Source: Bordetella parapertussis (GTDB taxonomy: Bacteria; Pseudomonadota; Gammaproteobacteria; Burkholderiales; SG8-41). From it: 58,410 bases of DNA. Every line of letters begins with the position of its first letter. Position 1 is the first letter of the stretch. The notes under the pieces were generated by a model that ran no database searches, had not been told where the DNA came from, and was given only the letters and a program-made list of their open reading frames with translations. Below, piece after piece: positions 25,340 through 35,009 of this stretch. The stretch covers positions 1 to 58,410 of the forward strand of contig CAMDRT010000028.1 in NCBI GenBank assembly GCA_945906815.1, in the 5' to 3' direction. A program made the translations under genes and the position numbers.

Positions 25340-26590
25340 TCACGCCGCTTTGCGCTGATAGCCGGCAACAGACTCAGCGATCTGCAGCTTGGCCGCGCCA
25401 TCGGTGTCTTCCGAATGCGCGATGATGAATCCGTCGTTGACGTATTTTTGCAGCGGCATGTCGCGCATCACACCCATGGCGCCAAAACACTCGGCGGCAA
25501 GCAAGGTGACTTCATGCACCGCTTCGGCCGATGCCACACGCGCAATGACATGCAACGGCAGGTCAGACACGCTGCGACCGGCGACAGCCTCCGGATGATC
25601 GAGCGCCCACGCGGCTTTCCACACCATATTGCGCGACAGTTCAAGCTTGATGGTGCAGTCGGCGATCTTGGTGCCTATGGCCTGGTGCTCCATGATGTTG
25701 CGCCCCCCCTGACGGCGCATCTTGGCGTAAGCCACCGCCGCGTCGTAACTGGCGCGGCCCACACCCAGCGCAATCGCCGCTGACGCCACAGCGTTGCGCG
25801 CGAGCAGCGTGCCGTCGGCAAACGGACAGCCGCCTTCCTTGCCCAGCAGATTGGCCGCCGGCACTTTGCAGTCCTTCAATGCTATCGCTGCTGCCGTACC
25901 GTGGTGCCAGCGCGTTAACGTGTTGCCGGCGCCGCCGAATGCACTGATAGTGCTTTCCACTTTGAATCCGGCGCTATCGCGTGCAATCAAAAATGTGGAC
26001 AGGCCATTCATCCCGGTCTTGGTGCTGTCGGTGCGCACCTGCACTGCAAACAATTTTGCCAGCGGCGCATTCGATACCGCCTCGACGCGACCGTTAATCA
26101 CCCAGTCATTACCTTGCTTGACAGCGCTGGGTGCAGCCACACCTTCGTCATAAGCCTCACCATGGTAGGTCCAGCCGATACCGGCCTCGCTGGTGGTACC
26201 GGCAAACGCGAGATGATAGTTGTCGTCTTCCACAAACGACTGCACGTATTGGGCTTTCTGCTCGGCGCTCATCAGCGTGTCAAACAACGAGCGGCCCAAC
26301 GCCGCCGTGGTGCCGAGGATGGTCGCCACATCCACTTCACCTGACGCCAGTTCTTCGAGCACGATGCAGGTGGTGAGATTGTCGGCGCCCGCGCCGCCAG
26401 CCTCTTCCGACAACGCCAGCGTGCGGATGCCGAGTTGCGCGGCTTTGTTGAGCAAGTCCGTCATCACCGGCTTTTCAAACGGTTGCAGGCGATCCGGATG
26501 AATCGCGGCTGCTTTCATTTCGCGCTCGGTAAAATCGTGCAGCGTGTCGCGCATTTCCAGTTGCTCGGGAGTGAGTGTCAGATCAAACAT
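25340..26590 (-). CDS. Acyl-CoA dehydrogenase (second of a pair)
   Basis: 416 residues. The fold is clear (FDLTLTPEQLEMRDTLHDFTEREMKAAA, LALSEEAGGAGADNLT, LAFAGTTSEAG, DWVINGRVEAVSNAPLA), though several positions depart from typical short- and medium-chain enzymes. In the C-terminal helix the motif reads AHSEDTDGAAK, keeping a glutamate where YEGT is normally found. FAD binds between the domains and electrons go to ETF. AGGAATC before ATG 26588-26590 supports the start. It precedes the other dehydrogenase by 69 bp and follows the cupin gene, from which it is 175 bp away; these genes with the PrpD-like one probably make a catabolic operon. Confidence 0.87.
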   Translation of the reverse strand: MFDLTLTPEQLEMRDTLHDFTEREMKAAAIHPDRLQPFEKPVMTDLLNKAAQLGIRTLALSEEAGGAGADNLTTCIVLEELASGEVDVATILGTTAALGRSLFDTLMSAEQKAQYVQSFVEDDNYHLAFAGTTSEAGIGWTYHGEAYDEGVAAPSAVKQGNDWVINGRVEAVSNAPLAKLFAVQVRTDSTKTGMNGLSTFLIARDSAGFKVESTISAFGGAGNTLTRWHHGTAAAIALKDCKVPAANLLGKEGGCPFADGTLLARNAVASAAIALGVGRASYDAAVAYAKMRRQGGRNIMEHQAIGTKIADCTIKLELSRNMVWKAAWALDHPEAVAGRSVSDLPLHVIARVASAEAVHEVTLLAAECFGAMGVMRDMPLQKYVNDGFIIAHSEDTDGAAKLQIAESVAGYQRKAA

Positions 26591-26765
26591 AAGCTATTGA
26601 TTCCTATCATAATTTCAGTGAGTTACTGGGGCGAGGAAAGGGCTGCGGACAAAGGCAAGACTATAGCGGGAAAGGCGTGTGGTGGAAAGTGCCGACACCC
26701 GCATATGAACCGCAAAAAAACCTCAGCGCAGAGGAATGCAAAAATTTTGTTTAGCCTGCCGCTGC

Positions 26766-27230
26766 TCAGTAGTGCGACTTAAAGCTGATCCCCTCGCGTT
26801 TTTCAAGCTCATCGATATCGATGTACGAACGCTTGGTCGCCTTGTCCACGGTGAATTGCATTTTGCGATTGGTTTCGTTGCAGGCGCGGATGTCGATCAG
26901 TTCCAGCGCTTCTTTCACCTCCCACTCATGCGCGCCCGCGATGCCCGGCGGCGCGTAGATGATGGAACCGGCTTCGACTTCATATTCCTTGCCGTTGAAA
27001 TCGCGCACCGTGGCGTGGCCGGAAATCACGTAGTAGCACGCCTCTATCGGATGCCAGTGCAGTTGTTCATAAGTGCCCGGCAGATAACTCGCGCGCCCCA
27101 GACGCACACGATCGGTCATGAACACTTCCGGCCAGCCGACAAGGCGCGTGTAGGTCTGCCCGTCGGTCACGCCACGCATGCCTTTGAATTGTTTTTCGTT
27201 GATCACTCTTAGCGTCGATTTCACTTCCAT
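26766..27230 (-). CDS. Small cupin-domain protein
   Basis: 154 residues, a single cupin barrel. The first cupin motif is in SYLPGTYEQLHWHPIEACYYVISG (two histidines and a glutamate as metal ligands) and the second in GSIIYAPPGIAGAHEWE with the last histidine. The metal site is complete, so it may be an enzyme (isomerase, lyase or dioxygenase type) rather than only a sensor; no substrate can be named. AGGAGACAGCAACC precedes the ATG at 27228-27230, a strong ribosome site. The frame is open far upstream but overlaps the PrpD-like gene there. It lies 34 bp after that gene and so is probably co-transcribed with it. Confidence 0.82.
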   Translation of the reverse strand: MEVKSTLRVINEKQFKGMRGVTDGQTYTRLVGWPEVFMTDRVRLGRASYLPGTYEQLHWHPIEACYYVISGHATVRDFNGKEYEVEAGSIIYAPPGIAGAHEWEVKEALELIDIRACNETNRKMQFTVDKATKRSYIDIDELEKREGISFKSHY

Positions 27231-27264
27231 GGTTGCTGTCTCCTGGTTGCGGCAGTTCAAAACT

Positions 27265-28650
27265 TTATTGACCCAGCGTGCGCACAAACGCATCCCCATC
27301 CGGCACCCGCTCAATCTCCAACACTGCGTCACGCACGCGCTCGGCCCGCGCGCGCGGCAAAATCCGCTCTGTGTTGTGCATGAATTTTTCAACAATCGCA
27401 TCCGCGCTCGCAGGCTCATCCGGCAGTATATTGTCGCGGCAACGCAACTCCCGCCCATCCTTCATGTTGACGATCACTTCACCGGAACGCGATTTCGGAA
27501 AGCCCGGATGGGGATCGATTTCATAGCTGACTTTTTGCGCCAATTTCAGCAATTGCACATCGGTATAGGACGGCGCTTCAATTTCATTCAGACCAAATTT
27601 TCCACGCATCAGCGCGCACGCCACTGTATACGGCAGACTGAATTGCGCAGCATAACTGCTCGCCGGTTTGAGTTTGGACTGCAGCGGTTCGCATACCAAC
27701 GGTACTGCAGCATCACAGATCAGCGTGCGTACCGACGCCACGTTTTCTGCGCTAAACGCTTGCTCGTGTGACAACTTGATCGCCGCGTTCATGAACGCAT
27801 GCAACTGGTGGCACGCCGGAAACAGCTTGATCGAGGTGCGCGTGAATTCCCAGATATCCCCCAGGCCTTCGACTACGGTATCAGGCTGCGCGCCCGCTTG
27901 ATGCTCACCGAGAAAACAGCGATACAAACCAAAGCGCCCCTCGTAAGCCTGTGCCGGCCCGACATAACCGCTGCGCGCGAATGCCGCCGCGGTGATGCCC
28001 GAGGCACCCGCCCATCCCGGATGCAGGCGTTTGGTCCACGAACCTTCCTGCAGCGGCTGCAGCGTACCCGAGGTCACCGACAGCGCCACGCCCTGCGCCA
28101 GCGTGTGCTGCGCGGCATCGAGCTTCATCAAGCGTCCTGCCGCCACAGTACTGCCGAACACGCCCGCGATACCCGTTGCGTGAAACCCCGCGTTGACGAA
28201 ACCGCCCCGGGCCGCCGCCGCAATCCGCGCGGAAATCTCCAGCCCCAGCAGGCATGCCATCAACATCTCTTTGCCGTTGGCCCTGGCGTGTGCGCCCATG
28301 CCCAAGACCACCGGCACGCAGCTTGCCGACAGATGCACCGAGCCCGGCAGATAGGTGTCATCGTAATCGAGACCGTGCACCAGGATGCCGTTCATCACCA
28401 CGGCGTCGCGTAACGCGAGCTTTGCATCCATGCCGATCACTACGCCGTCGCCGCTGCCGAGGCTGCCGAGGGCGGACAACGCCACCGGTGCAAACGGGTA
28501 ACGTGAGGCGGCAAACGCGGTGCCGATGGCATCGAGCATGAGCAGCGCCCCACGCGCGCGCACCACCGCCGGAATCGTGTCCCAGGTGCACGAGACCACG
28601 AAATCCGCCACCTGCTGCGAGAGCGTTTTGGGTGTGCTGCTCATGGCCAT
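27265..28650 (-). CDS. MmgE/PrpD family protein (second copy)
   Basis: 461 residues when begun at ATG 28650 (a further ATG is at 28644; GGAA lies suitably for the latter). The family pattern is clear: SQQVADFVVSCTWDTIPAVVRARGALLMLDAIGTAF, HGLDYDDTYLPGSVHLSAS, and SIKLFPACHQLHAFMNAAI in the lid domain. It is distinct from the protein at 21045 (DYDDTY motif versus an ELGEMHDE motif at the same place), so the two are not recent duplicates. As part of a run with the cupin and two acyl-CoA dehydrogenases it probably acts on a hydroxy acid or its CoA-derived product. Its real substrate is unknown. Confidence 0.87.
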   Translation of the reverse strand: MAMSSTPKTLSQQVADFVVSCTWDTIPAVVRARGALLMLDAIGTAFAASRYPFAPVALSALGSLGSGDGVVIGMDAKLALRDAVVMNGILVHGLDYDDTYLPGSVHLSASCVPVVLGMGAHARANGKEMLMACLLGLEISARIAAAARGGFVNAGFHATGIAGVFGSTVAAGRLMKLDAAQHTLAQGVALSVTSGTLQPLQEGSWTKRLHPGWAGASGITAAAFARSGYVGPAQAYEGRFGLYRCFLGEHQAGAQPDTVVEGLGDIWEFTRTSIKLFPACHQLHAFMNAAIKLSHEQAFSAENVASVRTLICDAAVPLVCEPLQSKLKPASSYAAQFSLPYTVACALMRGKFGLNEIEAPSYTDVQLLKLAQKVSYEIDPHPGFPKSRSGEVIVNMKDGRELRCRDNILPDEPASADAIVEKFMHNTERILPRARAERVRDAVLEIERVPDGDAFVRTLGQ

Positions 28651-28705
28651 CGGTTCCAACAAATGTGCCGATGCTGCGAACGATTGCCCACTACGATTTG
28701 TTCAT

Positions 28706-30187
28706 TTATTGCGCGGTGCCGCCCACCGTCAACCCGTCGATACGCAGCGTCGGCTGCCCTACCCCCACCGGCACGCTCTGACCTTCCTTGCCGCAGGTGC
28801 CCACACCCGGATCCAGCACCATGTCATTGCCGATCAACACCACCCGCGTCAGTGCGTCGGGACCGTTGCCGATCAAGGTGGCGCCTTTCACCGGCGCCGT
28901 GACCTTACCGTTTTCAATCAGATACGCTTCGGAGGCCGAAAACACGAATTTGCCGCTGGTGATATCGACTTGCCCGCCGCCGAAATTCGCCGCGTATAAA
29001 CCGTTCTTCACCGAAGCGATAATTTCCTGCGGATCCTTGTCGCCGTTCAACATGTAAGTGTTGGTCATGCGCGGCATCGGTATATGCGCAAACGATTCAC
29101 GCCGGCCATTGCCGGTAGGCGCCACTTTCATCAGCCGCGCATTCAGGCTGTCCTGCAGGTAGCCTTTCAACACCCCGTCTTCGATCAGCACGTTGCGCTG
29201 CGTGACATTGCCTTCGTCGTCTATGTTGAGCGAGCCGCGGCGGCGCTCCAGCGTACCGTCGTCCACCACCGTGACGCCGGGCGAGGCGACTCTTTCGCCG
29301 ATGCGCCCGCTGAACGCCGAGGTGCCCTTGCGATTGAAATCGCCTTCCAGACCGTGGCCTATCGCTTCATGCAGCAGGATGCCCGGCCAACCCGCGCCCA
29401 GCACCACCGTCATGGTGCCCGCAGGCGCAGCTTGCGCATCGAGATTCACCAGTGCCTGAGCGACCGCTTTCCTCGCATAGTCGTGCAGAATTTCGTCGCT
29501 GAAATAAGCGTAATCAAAGCGGCCACCACCGCCGGCGCTGCCCTGCTCGCGGTGGCCGTCTTTCTCGACGATCACTTGCAGCGACACCCGCACCAGCGGA
29601 CGCACATCCGCCGCCTGCGCGCCATCGCTGCGCGCCACCATCACCACCTCGTACTCGCCAGCGAGCGAGGCCATCACCTGGGTCACGCGCGGATCGAGGC
29701 TACGCGCGTAACGTTCCAGGCGTTCGAGCAACGCCACTTTTGTCGGATCATCCAGGCTCGCCAGCGGATCGTGCGGCAGATACAAACTGCGTCCTTGGCT
29801 GCGATGCGCGACCTGCGTGGCCTGCGTGCCGTGGGATCCACCCTGGCGCCCGATGGCGCGCGTGGCCTGCGCCGCCGCCGCCAGCGCATCAAAGCTGATG
29901 TCATCCGAATACGCGAACGCGGTTTTTTCGCCACTTACTGCGCGTACGCCCAGCCCTTGATCTATGCTGAAACTGCCCGACTTGACGATGCCTTCCTCCA
30001 ACGCCCATGACTCGCTGCGGCAGTACTGAAAATACAGGTCAGCGTAGTCAACCTGGTGCTGCATGATCTGACCAAACACGCTGCTCAGCTTGCTATCGTC
30101 GAGCGCATAGGGCGCTAACAGGGTGTCGTACGCAGTGGTGAAATTCAGAGTCGGATCGAGGGTGTGCATTGCCGTAGGTGATGACAT
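28706..30187 (-). CDS. tldD: Metalloprotease TldD
   Basis: 493 residues. The zinc motif [18 protein letters not shown] sits at about residue 270, and the C-terminal beta domain ends with [22 protein letters not shown], both hallmarks of TldD. With TldE (PmbA), not in this window, it forms the protease that trims linear or unfolded peptides, matures microcin-type peptides and degrades CcdA. AAGGGTATTTT before ATG 30185-30187 is the ribosome site. It is the last of yhdP-nitrilase-tldD on the minus strand, a conserved order in related genomes, with 49 bp to the nitrilase gene. The unit is likely transcribed from in front of yhdP. Confidence 0.96.
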   Translation of the reverse strand: MSSPTAMHTLDPTLNFTTAYDTLLAPYALDDSKLSSVFGQIMQHQVDYADLYFQYCRSESWALEEGIVKSGSFSIDQGLGVRAVSGEKTAFAYSDDISFDALAAAAQATRAIGRQGGSHGTQATQVAHRSQGRSLYLPHDPLASLDDPTKVALLERLERYARSLDPRVTQVMASLAGEYEVVMVARSDGAQAADVRPLVRVSLQVIVEKDGHREQGSAGGGGRFDYAYFSDEILHDYARKAVAQALVNLDAQAAPAGTMTVVLGAGWPGILLHEAIGHGLEGDFNRKGTSAFSGRIGERVASPGVTVVDDGTLERRRGSLNIDDEGNVTQRNVLIEDGVLKGYLQDSLNARLMKVAPTGNGRRESFAHIPMPRMTNTYMLNGDKDPQEIIASVKNGLYAANFGGGQVDITSGKFVFSASEAYLIENGKVTAPVKGATLIGNGPDALTRVVLIGNDMVLDPGVGTCGKEGQSVPVGVGQPTLRIDGLTVGGTAQ

Positions 30188-30236
30188 AAAATACCCTTAA
30201 AAACAATTAGTTATATTAATTTCCAGCAATAATTCA

Positions 30237-31094
30237 TCACCTAGTCCGGTGACTGAGCGCAGGCAGGTTGCGGCGTAAGCCGTGCATGTGCTCCAGGTCT
30301 ACATCCGCTATCACCACGCCTGCGCCGCGCGGCAAGCGGTTGAGCACCACCCCCCAGGGATCGATAATCATTGAGTCGCCATGCGTCTCGCGTCCATTGA
30401 CGTGATGCCCGCCTTGCGCCGGCGCGAGCACGTAAGCCAGATTTTCGATGGCACGCGCGCGCAGCAGCGTTTCCCAATGCGCACGCCCGGTCGTTTCGGT
30501 AAAAGCCGAAGGGACGAGGATGATATCCACATCCTGCATCGAGCGATACAGTTCCGGGAAACGCATGTCATAGCAAATGGACAAACCGAGACGTCCGAAC
30601 GGCGTATCCAGCGTCACCGCGGTGTCGCCTGCTTCGATGGTGCCGGCTTCGTGATAGCGCTCTTCGCCCAACTCAAATCCGAACAAATGAATTTTGTCGT
30701 AGCGCGCCACCCGCGCACCCGTGGCGTCAAAAACCAGAGTGCTGTTGCGCACCTTACCCGGATCGGAGGACACCAGCGGCGCCGAGCCGCCGACCACCCA
30801 CACTCCGTGCTGTTTAGCGGTGGCCGACAGGAACGACTGTATCGGCCCCGCGCCTAGCGTTTCGCGCACAGCCACCTTGTCGGTATCTTTCATGCCCATA
30901 ATGCAAAAGTACTCCGGCAATGCCACCAGTTGCGCGCCTTGCGCCGCCGCCATCGCGATCAATCGACCCGCTTCCTCGAGATTGCCCGCGACGGTGGGGC
31001 CGGAAACCATTTGTATGGCGGCGATGCGTGAGGTGCCTGAAGTGCGTGCAGTGGGTGCGTTCATGCTGTGTTTTCCCGGAAAAAGTTTTTTCAT
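30237..31094 (-). CDS. Carbon-nitrogen hydrolase (Nit1/deaminated-glutathione amidase type)
   Basis: 285 residues if begun at the ATG that overlaps the yhdP stop as ATGA (31091-31094); a second ATG at 31064 would give 275 residues. The nitrilase triad is present: glutamate in LVALPEYFCIMG, lysine in RYDKIHLFGFE, cysteine in LSICYDMRFPELY. The surrounding sequence matches the Nit1/NitFhit branch, whose members hydrolyse deaminated glutathione as a metabolite-repair step. No signal peptide, so cytoplasmic. It sits between yhdP and tldD, a place held by this gene in many Betaproteobacteria, and translation is coupled to yhdP. Confidence 0.9.
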   Translation of the reverse strand: MKKLFPGKHSMNAPTARTSGTSRIAAIQMVSGPTVAGNLEEAGRLIAMAAAQGAQLVALPEYFCIMGMKDTDKVAVRETLGAGPIQSFLSATAKQHGVWVVGGSAPLVSSDPGKVRNSTLVFDATGARVARYDKIHLFGFELGEERYHEAGTIEAGDTAVTLDTPFGRLGLSICYDMRFPELYRSMQDVDIILVPSAFTETTGRAHWETLLRARAIENLAYVLAPAQGGHHVNGRETHGDSMIIDPWGVVLNRLPRGAGVVIADVDLEHMHGLRRNLPALSHRTR

Positions 31095-34000
31095 TCTGAA
31101 TCCCGTGTGACCCTGTTTGGCGGCACGACTTTGGTCACTACCGGATCGGCCCAACCGCCGGTGACGGCATAGCGGAACGATATCAGATTGTCGAGTGGAT
31201 CCTTAAACAGTTTTTGCGCAACAAACGCCGCCAGCGCGGCAATTGGCCCGCCGATGACGGCGGTAGCAATGGACACACCATCCGAAACGCGCGGACTGAC
31301 TTTGATCAGGAGATTCTGCGTCTCGCGGCTCAGATCCACAGTGCCGCCCATCAACACCTGCGCCGACGGCCCGCTGATAAGAAATTTCTCCGAAGCGGCG
31401 ATGCCCTGATCCACTTTTACCTCACCCAGCACTTCATCGAAGGCGAAACCCTCGCTGAACACATCGCGAAAATCCAGCGTCAGCCGGCGCGGTATCGATT
31501 GCAGGCTGATAATGCCGAGCAGCTTGCCGACGCCGGGTTCCATTTTCACGAATTGGCCGTTCACCACGCGAATCGCGAATTTGCCTGTGAGCGTGGCGTA
31601 ATCCATCTGTTGCGGACTGCCGTTCCACGCCAGTGTGCCGCCGATCTCCGCAATCCCGCGGCGCACGCCGTCCGGATAGCCCAGGCGCGTCAGGGTCTTG
31701 CCCACGTCGACCACGCGCCATGACACATTCACTTGCGTGCGCGGACTGCTCAACCATGACTGCCATACGCCATCCACAATGAGCGCGCCCTCGGGGTTGG
31801 ACAATTGCAGTTGCTCAATGCGCCAATCGCGGTCTTGCTGAATCGCTTTTAATTCGAGCTTGCCCAGCGACTTGCCGCCCAACTGAAAATTTTCCGCAAC
31901 AATATCCAGTGCCGGCAACTGCGGCGCTTCCGTCACCGCCACGCGCGCGACTGTCGTCGCCGCTGCGGGTGCCGCTGCGGGCGCCGCTGCCGGAATAGTC
32001 AGCCGCTGCAGGCGTGCCATCAGCTTGCCGCGGCCCAACGGCGTCCAGTCGGCGGTGCCCTCGATATCGCGACCGCTCAGACGGTAACGCGTCGTCTCCG
32101 CAGAGATGTTTTGTGTAGCTATCGCAATGTCGCCGAACTTGCGGTCCTGTACTTCGACTTCATCCAGCTTCACGTCGATGCTGGCCAACGTGTAGCCGAC
32201 TTCGCCAGGCCCCGCATCGGCCAGCTTGAGCCAGCCATCGAGATTAAGCGCCTTGAGACTGCCGCTCACGTGGATGCCATTGCGCTCGGGCTCCCCCGCT
32301 GCACCGCCGCCCAAGCGCACCATGCCACGGTCAATCACGTTGCGCTTGCCTTCAACATGGCGGATAAAACGCGCACTGATGAGGTCGCCATAACTGAGCG
32401 CGAGTTGATCCCTGGCGTTGCTCAGAAAACGCCGCTCCAGCCGCAACGGCACCGCTTCGGCTGCTGTCTTCACAAACGGCGCAGGCAAATTCGACGCCAG
32501 TCCCTGCAAACTGGATTCCAGCACCAGATCCACGGTTTTATTGCGCACGCTGAGCGTGCCTTGCCAATCCGCGGCACCGCGCACATACGCCAGCCACGCC
32601 GGTCCGCCCACCCGCCGCACGTTGTCGCTATTGACGCGGCCTTGCAGATTCATGCGCATCGATCCGTCGCGCTGGGTACTGCCTGAAATCGTCAGCGGCC
32701 CGCCAAAAAAATGGGCGGTGGCGGCCGGCACAGTGACGCCGGCTTCGGTAAATTCCAGTTTTCCGGCGACCTGCTCCAGCGGCGGCGTGGCGGCATCCAG
32801 CAGCAAACGATTGCCCGCCATTTGATAAGTGCCCGCCACCCGCGTGCGATCCAAATTGCGCAGGGGTAACTCCAGACGCAAGTTGAGTTTACCCGTGCCG
32901 TGAGCCTCCATGCCCTGGGTGAAATGGCCGATATAGCCGGACACCGGGCTGGCCTCTATAAATTTCAAAAATTCCGGCGTCGATCCGTCGGCATCGCCGC
33001 TAATGGTGAGCACACGCGCGCCACTAAGATCGGGGATCTCCGCGCGCACCGCGGACAGGCGCACGCCCTGCACCGCACCCTGCCGTGCGAGCACCTCCAA
33101 CCGTTTGCCGCGAAACGCCAGGGCGCACTCGATGCGTTCAATGTTAGGCCAGTTGGCAGCGTAATGCAGCGTGCCGCCGGTGACTGTGCCATTCACCAAA
33201 AACACTCCGGATTTGTTGTTGTCGAAAGGAAAGTCACGCAAATTGCCTTTGACGCGGAATTTCAGATCGTTCGAGCTGCCGGCGAGAAACGCGTTCTCCA
33301 GCCAATCGCGCGCGCCGCCTCCCCAGGTCAAAGGCAGGTAGCGCACCACGCGGCGCACATCAGCGCGTGTGAGGTTGCCGCTAATATCCGCGACGCCCGG
33401 CTGCTCCGGCACGCTTTGGTAGGAGCCTTGCAGGCTACCCGCGATGTCGGCATTGGCGTACGCGATGTGGCTCAGCTTTAACAGAAAACCGTTGCCGTCC
33501 CGCGTCCAGTTGGCTTGCGCGGTAACGCTGTCGAACTCGAGAATTTCCTTGAACAGATGCGGTATATCCAGCGTCATCGCACGCGATGCCAACTGCAGCG
33601 CGCCGCCTTTTTCGCTGGCTTCGATGCTGCCGCTGACGCCTTGCAGGCCGGGCTGCGCGCCCACACGCTTTACCGCGAGCGCCTCGAAACGGCCGCGCGC
33701 GCTGTATTTCGCCGGCGACGGCAACGTGCCCTGCCACTGTGCGGCCACGTCAGACAGCCGGCCCCGCGGCGACAATTCCGCGAGGCGCTTGCGCATGTCA
33801 GCGTGCAGCGGCAAATGATCGGCCAGCGATGCCAGTGGCGCGATGTCTATGGCGCTGGCGGTGATCTCCCCCGCGAGGGGCGCGCCCTTGCTATCGGACG
33901 TCAGCTTGATGCTGAAATCCATGGGCTGCAAGGTAAGATTGCCGGCAGTAGTCAAACCCAGTTGCCGCGCCGCGAGCGCCACGCTGGTGGGTGTTTTTTT

Positions 34001-34891
34001 CCAGGTAACACGACCGTTCAATAACGACAAGTCCAGTTCCGGCAGCGCCTGCCCCAGCCGCGTGCGCACATCCGCCAGGCGCACATCCGCGATCATTTCC
34101 AGCAAACTCAGATCGCGTATCGTGGCCCACGCACGCACCGCGCCCGCGCCGCGATGCAACTCAAACGGAAACGGCACCCACGCGCGCCATGCGGCGATGT
34201 CCGCGTAATCCACTTGCGCATACACGCGGCCGCTCCAGTCGGCGGGATTTTTAAGCGTCTTGCCCGCGAGATCACCGCGCAAATCGAGCCGCCCCGCCAG
34301 ATGTTGCGGGGGCAACGCGGTCAAGCCAAAGCGATGGCGCTCGCCGCGATTCACCAGATGCAGCCGCACCTGGCGCAAGGGCAAGGTGGGCACGCCGCGC
34401 TTTTCATCGGTCCAGTCGATGGCGGCATTGTGAATTTCAATATCACGCTGGCTCAACACCCAATCGGAGAATCCGCCCTCTTGGGTGTCGCCGCCCATCT
34501 CGATGCCGCCCACCGAGATCAGGCCCATTTTGTCGCGGCGTATACTCAGCGCCGGTTGGTAGAAATCCAGCGCATGAAAACGCAGCCTCCACAGCGCCAC
34601 CGACAACCACGATAAGGTGCCATCCACGCGTTGCAAGGTCAGCGCGGGGCGGCCCGCTTTGTCATACACCACTACCTCGCCCAGCCGCAGCTGCGGACGC
34701 AGGCCTTCCCAATCGGCGCTCATGTTGCCTATGGTGATGCGCTGCCCGGCTGCCTGGCTCACCGACTGCGCAATGGTGTCGCGATAGCTGTCGACATTGG
34801 GCAGCACCCAGTAGCGCAATGCCAGCACGCTGACTGCAAGCAGCAGCACGCACGCCACGGTGATCCATACGGCCTTGTGCCAAAGCCACAT
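31091..34891 (-). CDS. yhdP: YhdP-family AsmA-like envelope protein
   Basis: 1266 residues from ATG 34889-34891; a TTG at 34906 would add five. One membrane helix at the N-terminus (WITVACVLLLAVSVLALRYWV) anchors a very long periplasmic beta-rich domain with repeated strand patterns, ending in the conserved GGPIAALAAFVAQKLFKDPLDNLISFRYAVTG block. YhdP proteins form a groove-shaped bridge that moves phospholipids to the outer membrane. An Ala/Pro-rich linker coded by a GCC/GCT repeat lies near 31960-31995. It is divergent from glnE and is the first gene of the yhdP-nitrilase-tldD unit. Confidence 0.93.
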   Translation of the reverse strand: MWLWHKAVWITVACVLLLAVSVLALRYWVLPNVDSYRDTIAQSVSQAAGQRITIGNMSADWEGLRPQLRLGEVVVYDKAGRPALTLQRVDGTLSWLSVALWRLRFHALDFYQPALSIRRDKMGLISVGGIEMGGDTQEGGFSDWVLSQRDIEIHNAAIDWTDEKRGVPTLPLRQVRLHLVNRGERHRFGLTALPPQHLAGRLDLRGDLAGKTLKNPADWSGRVYAQVDYADIAAWRAWVPFPFELHRGAGAVRAWATIRDLSLLEMIADVRLADVRTRLGQALPELDLSLLNGRVTWKKTPTSVALAARQLGLTTAGNLTLQPMDFSIKLTSDSKGAPLAGEITASAIDIAPLASLADHLPLHADMRKRLAELSPRGRLSDVAAQWQGTLPSPAKYSARGRFEALAVKRVGAQPGLQGVSGSIEASEKGGALQLASRAMTLDIPHLFKEILEFDSVTAQANWTRDGNGFLLKLSHIAYANADIAGSLQGSYQSVPEQPGVADISGNLTRADVRRVVRYLPLTWGGGARDWLENAFLAGSSNDLKFRVKGNLRDFPFDNNKSGVFLVNGTVTGGTLHYAANWPNIERIECALAFRGKRLEVLARQGAVQGVRLSAVRAEIPDLSGARVLTISGDADGSTPEFLKFIEASPVSGYIGHFTQGMEAHGTGKLNLRLELPLRNLDRTRVAGTYQMAGNRLLLDAATPPLEQVAGKLEFTEAGVTVPAATAHFFGGPLTISGSTQRDGSMRMNLQGRVNSDNVRRVGGPAWLAYVRGAADWQGTLSVRNKTVDLVLESSLQGLASNLPAPFVKTAAEAVPLRLERRFLSNARDQLALSYGDLISARFIRHVEGKRNVIDRGMVRLGGGAAGEPERNGIHVSGSLKALNLDGWLKLADAGPGEVGYTLASIDVKLDEVEVQDRKFGDIAIATQNISAETTRYRLSGRDIEGTADWTPLGRGKLMARLQRLTIPAAAPAAAPAAATTVARVAVTEAPQLPALDIVAENFQLGGKSLGKLELKAIQQDRDWRIEQLQLSNPEGALIVDGVWQSWLSSPRTQVNVSWRVVDVGKTLTRLGYPDGVRRGIAEIGGTLAWNGSPQQMDYATLTGKFAIRVVNGQFVKMEPGVGKLLGIISLQSIPRRLTLDFRDVFSEGFAFDEVLGEVKVDQGIAASEKFLISGPSAQVLMGGTVDLSRETQNLLIKVSPRVSDGVSIATAVIGGPIAALAAFVAQKLFKDPLDNLISFRYAVTGGWADPVVTKVVPPNRVTRDSE

Positions 34892-34965
34892 CAGAACCCG
34901 CGCCAAGCCTCCGGCTATAGTCTTGATGGTTAGCAGAGCGTAACCCTTTAGAATCAGGAGGCTGT

Positions 34966-34971
34966 TAAAAT
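34966..34971 (+). promoter_or_regulatory. Candidate -10 box of glnE
   Basis: TAAAAT within GTTAAAAT; the same GTTAAAAT string precedes ilvE (37855) and alaS. Transcription would start near 34978, about 32 bases before the glnE start codon. The -35 region is poor. Confidence 0.35.
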
Positions 34972-35009
34972 ATGAATAGTAAACAATAACTTAGCGATTC
35001 TACCGCGTT

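Noticed and set aside
21045..28650. Recent duplication of the MmgE/PrpD gene within the window
   Set aside because: The two proteins differ at family motifs (ELGEMHDE versus DYDDTY) and throughout, so they are distant paralogues.
29084..30010. 308-codon frame antisense to tldD
   Set aside because: Arg/His-rich shadow of a conserved gene.
34955..34989. Five-codon leader peptide (MNSKQ) behind a perfect AGGAGG in front of glnE
   Set aside because: The likely -10 box (34966-34971) overlaps its start codon, so it would not be transcribed from that promoter; no attenuator fold is visible.
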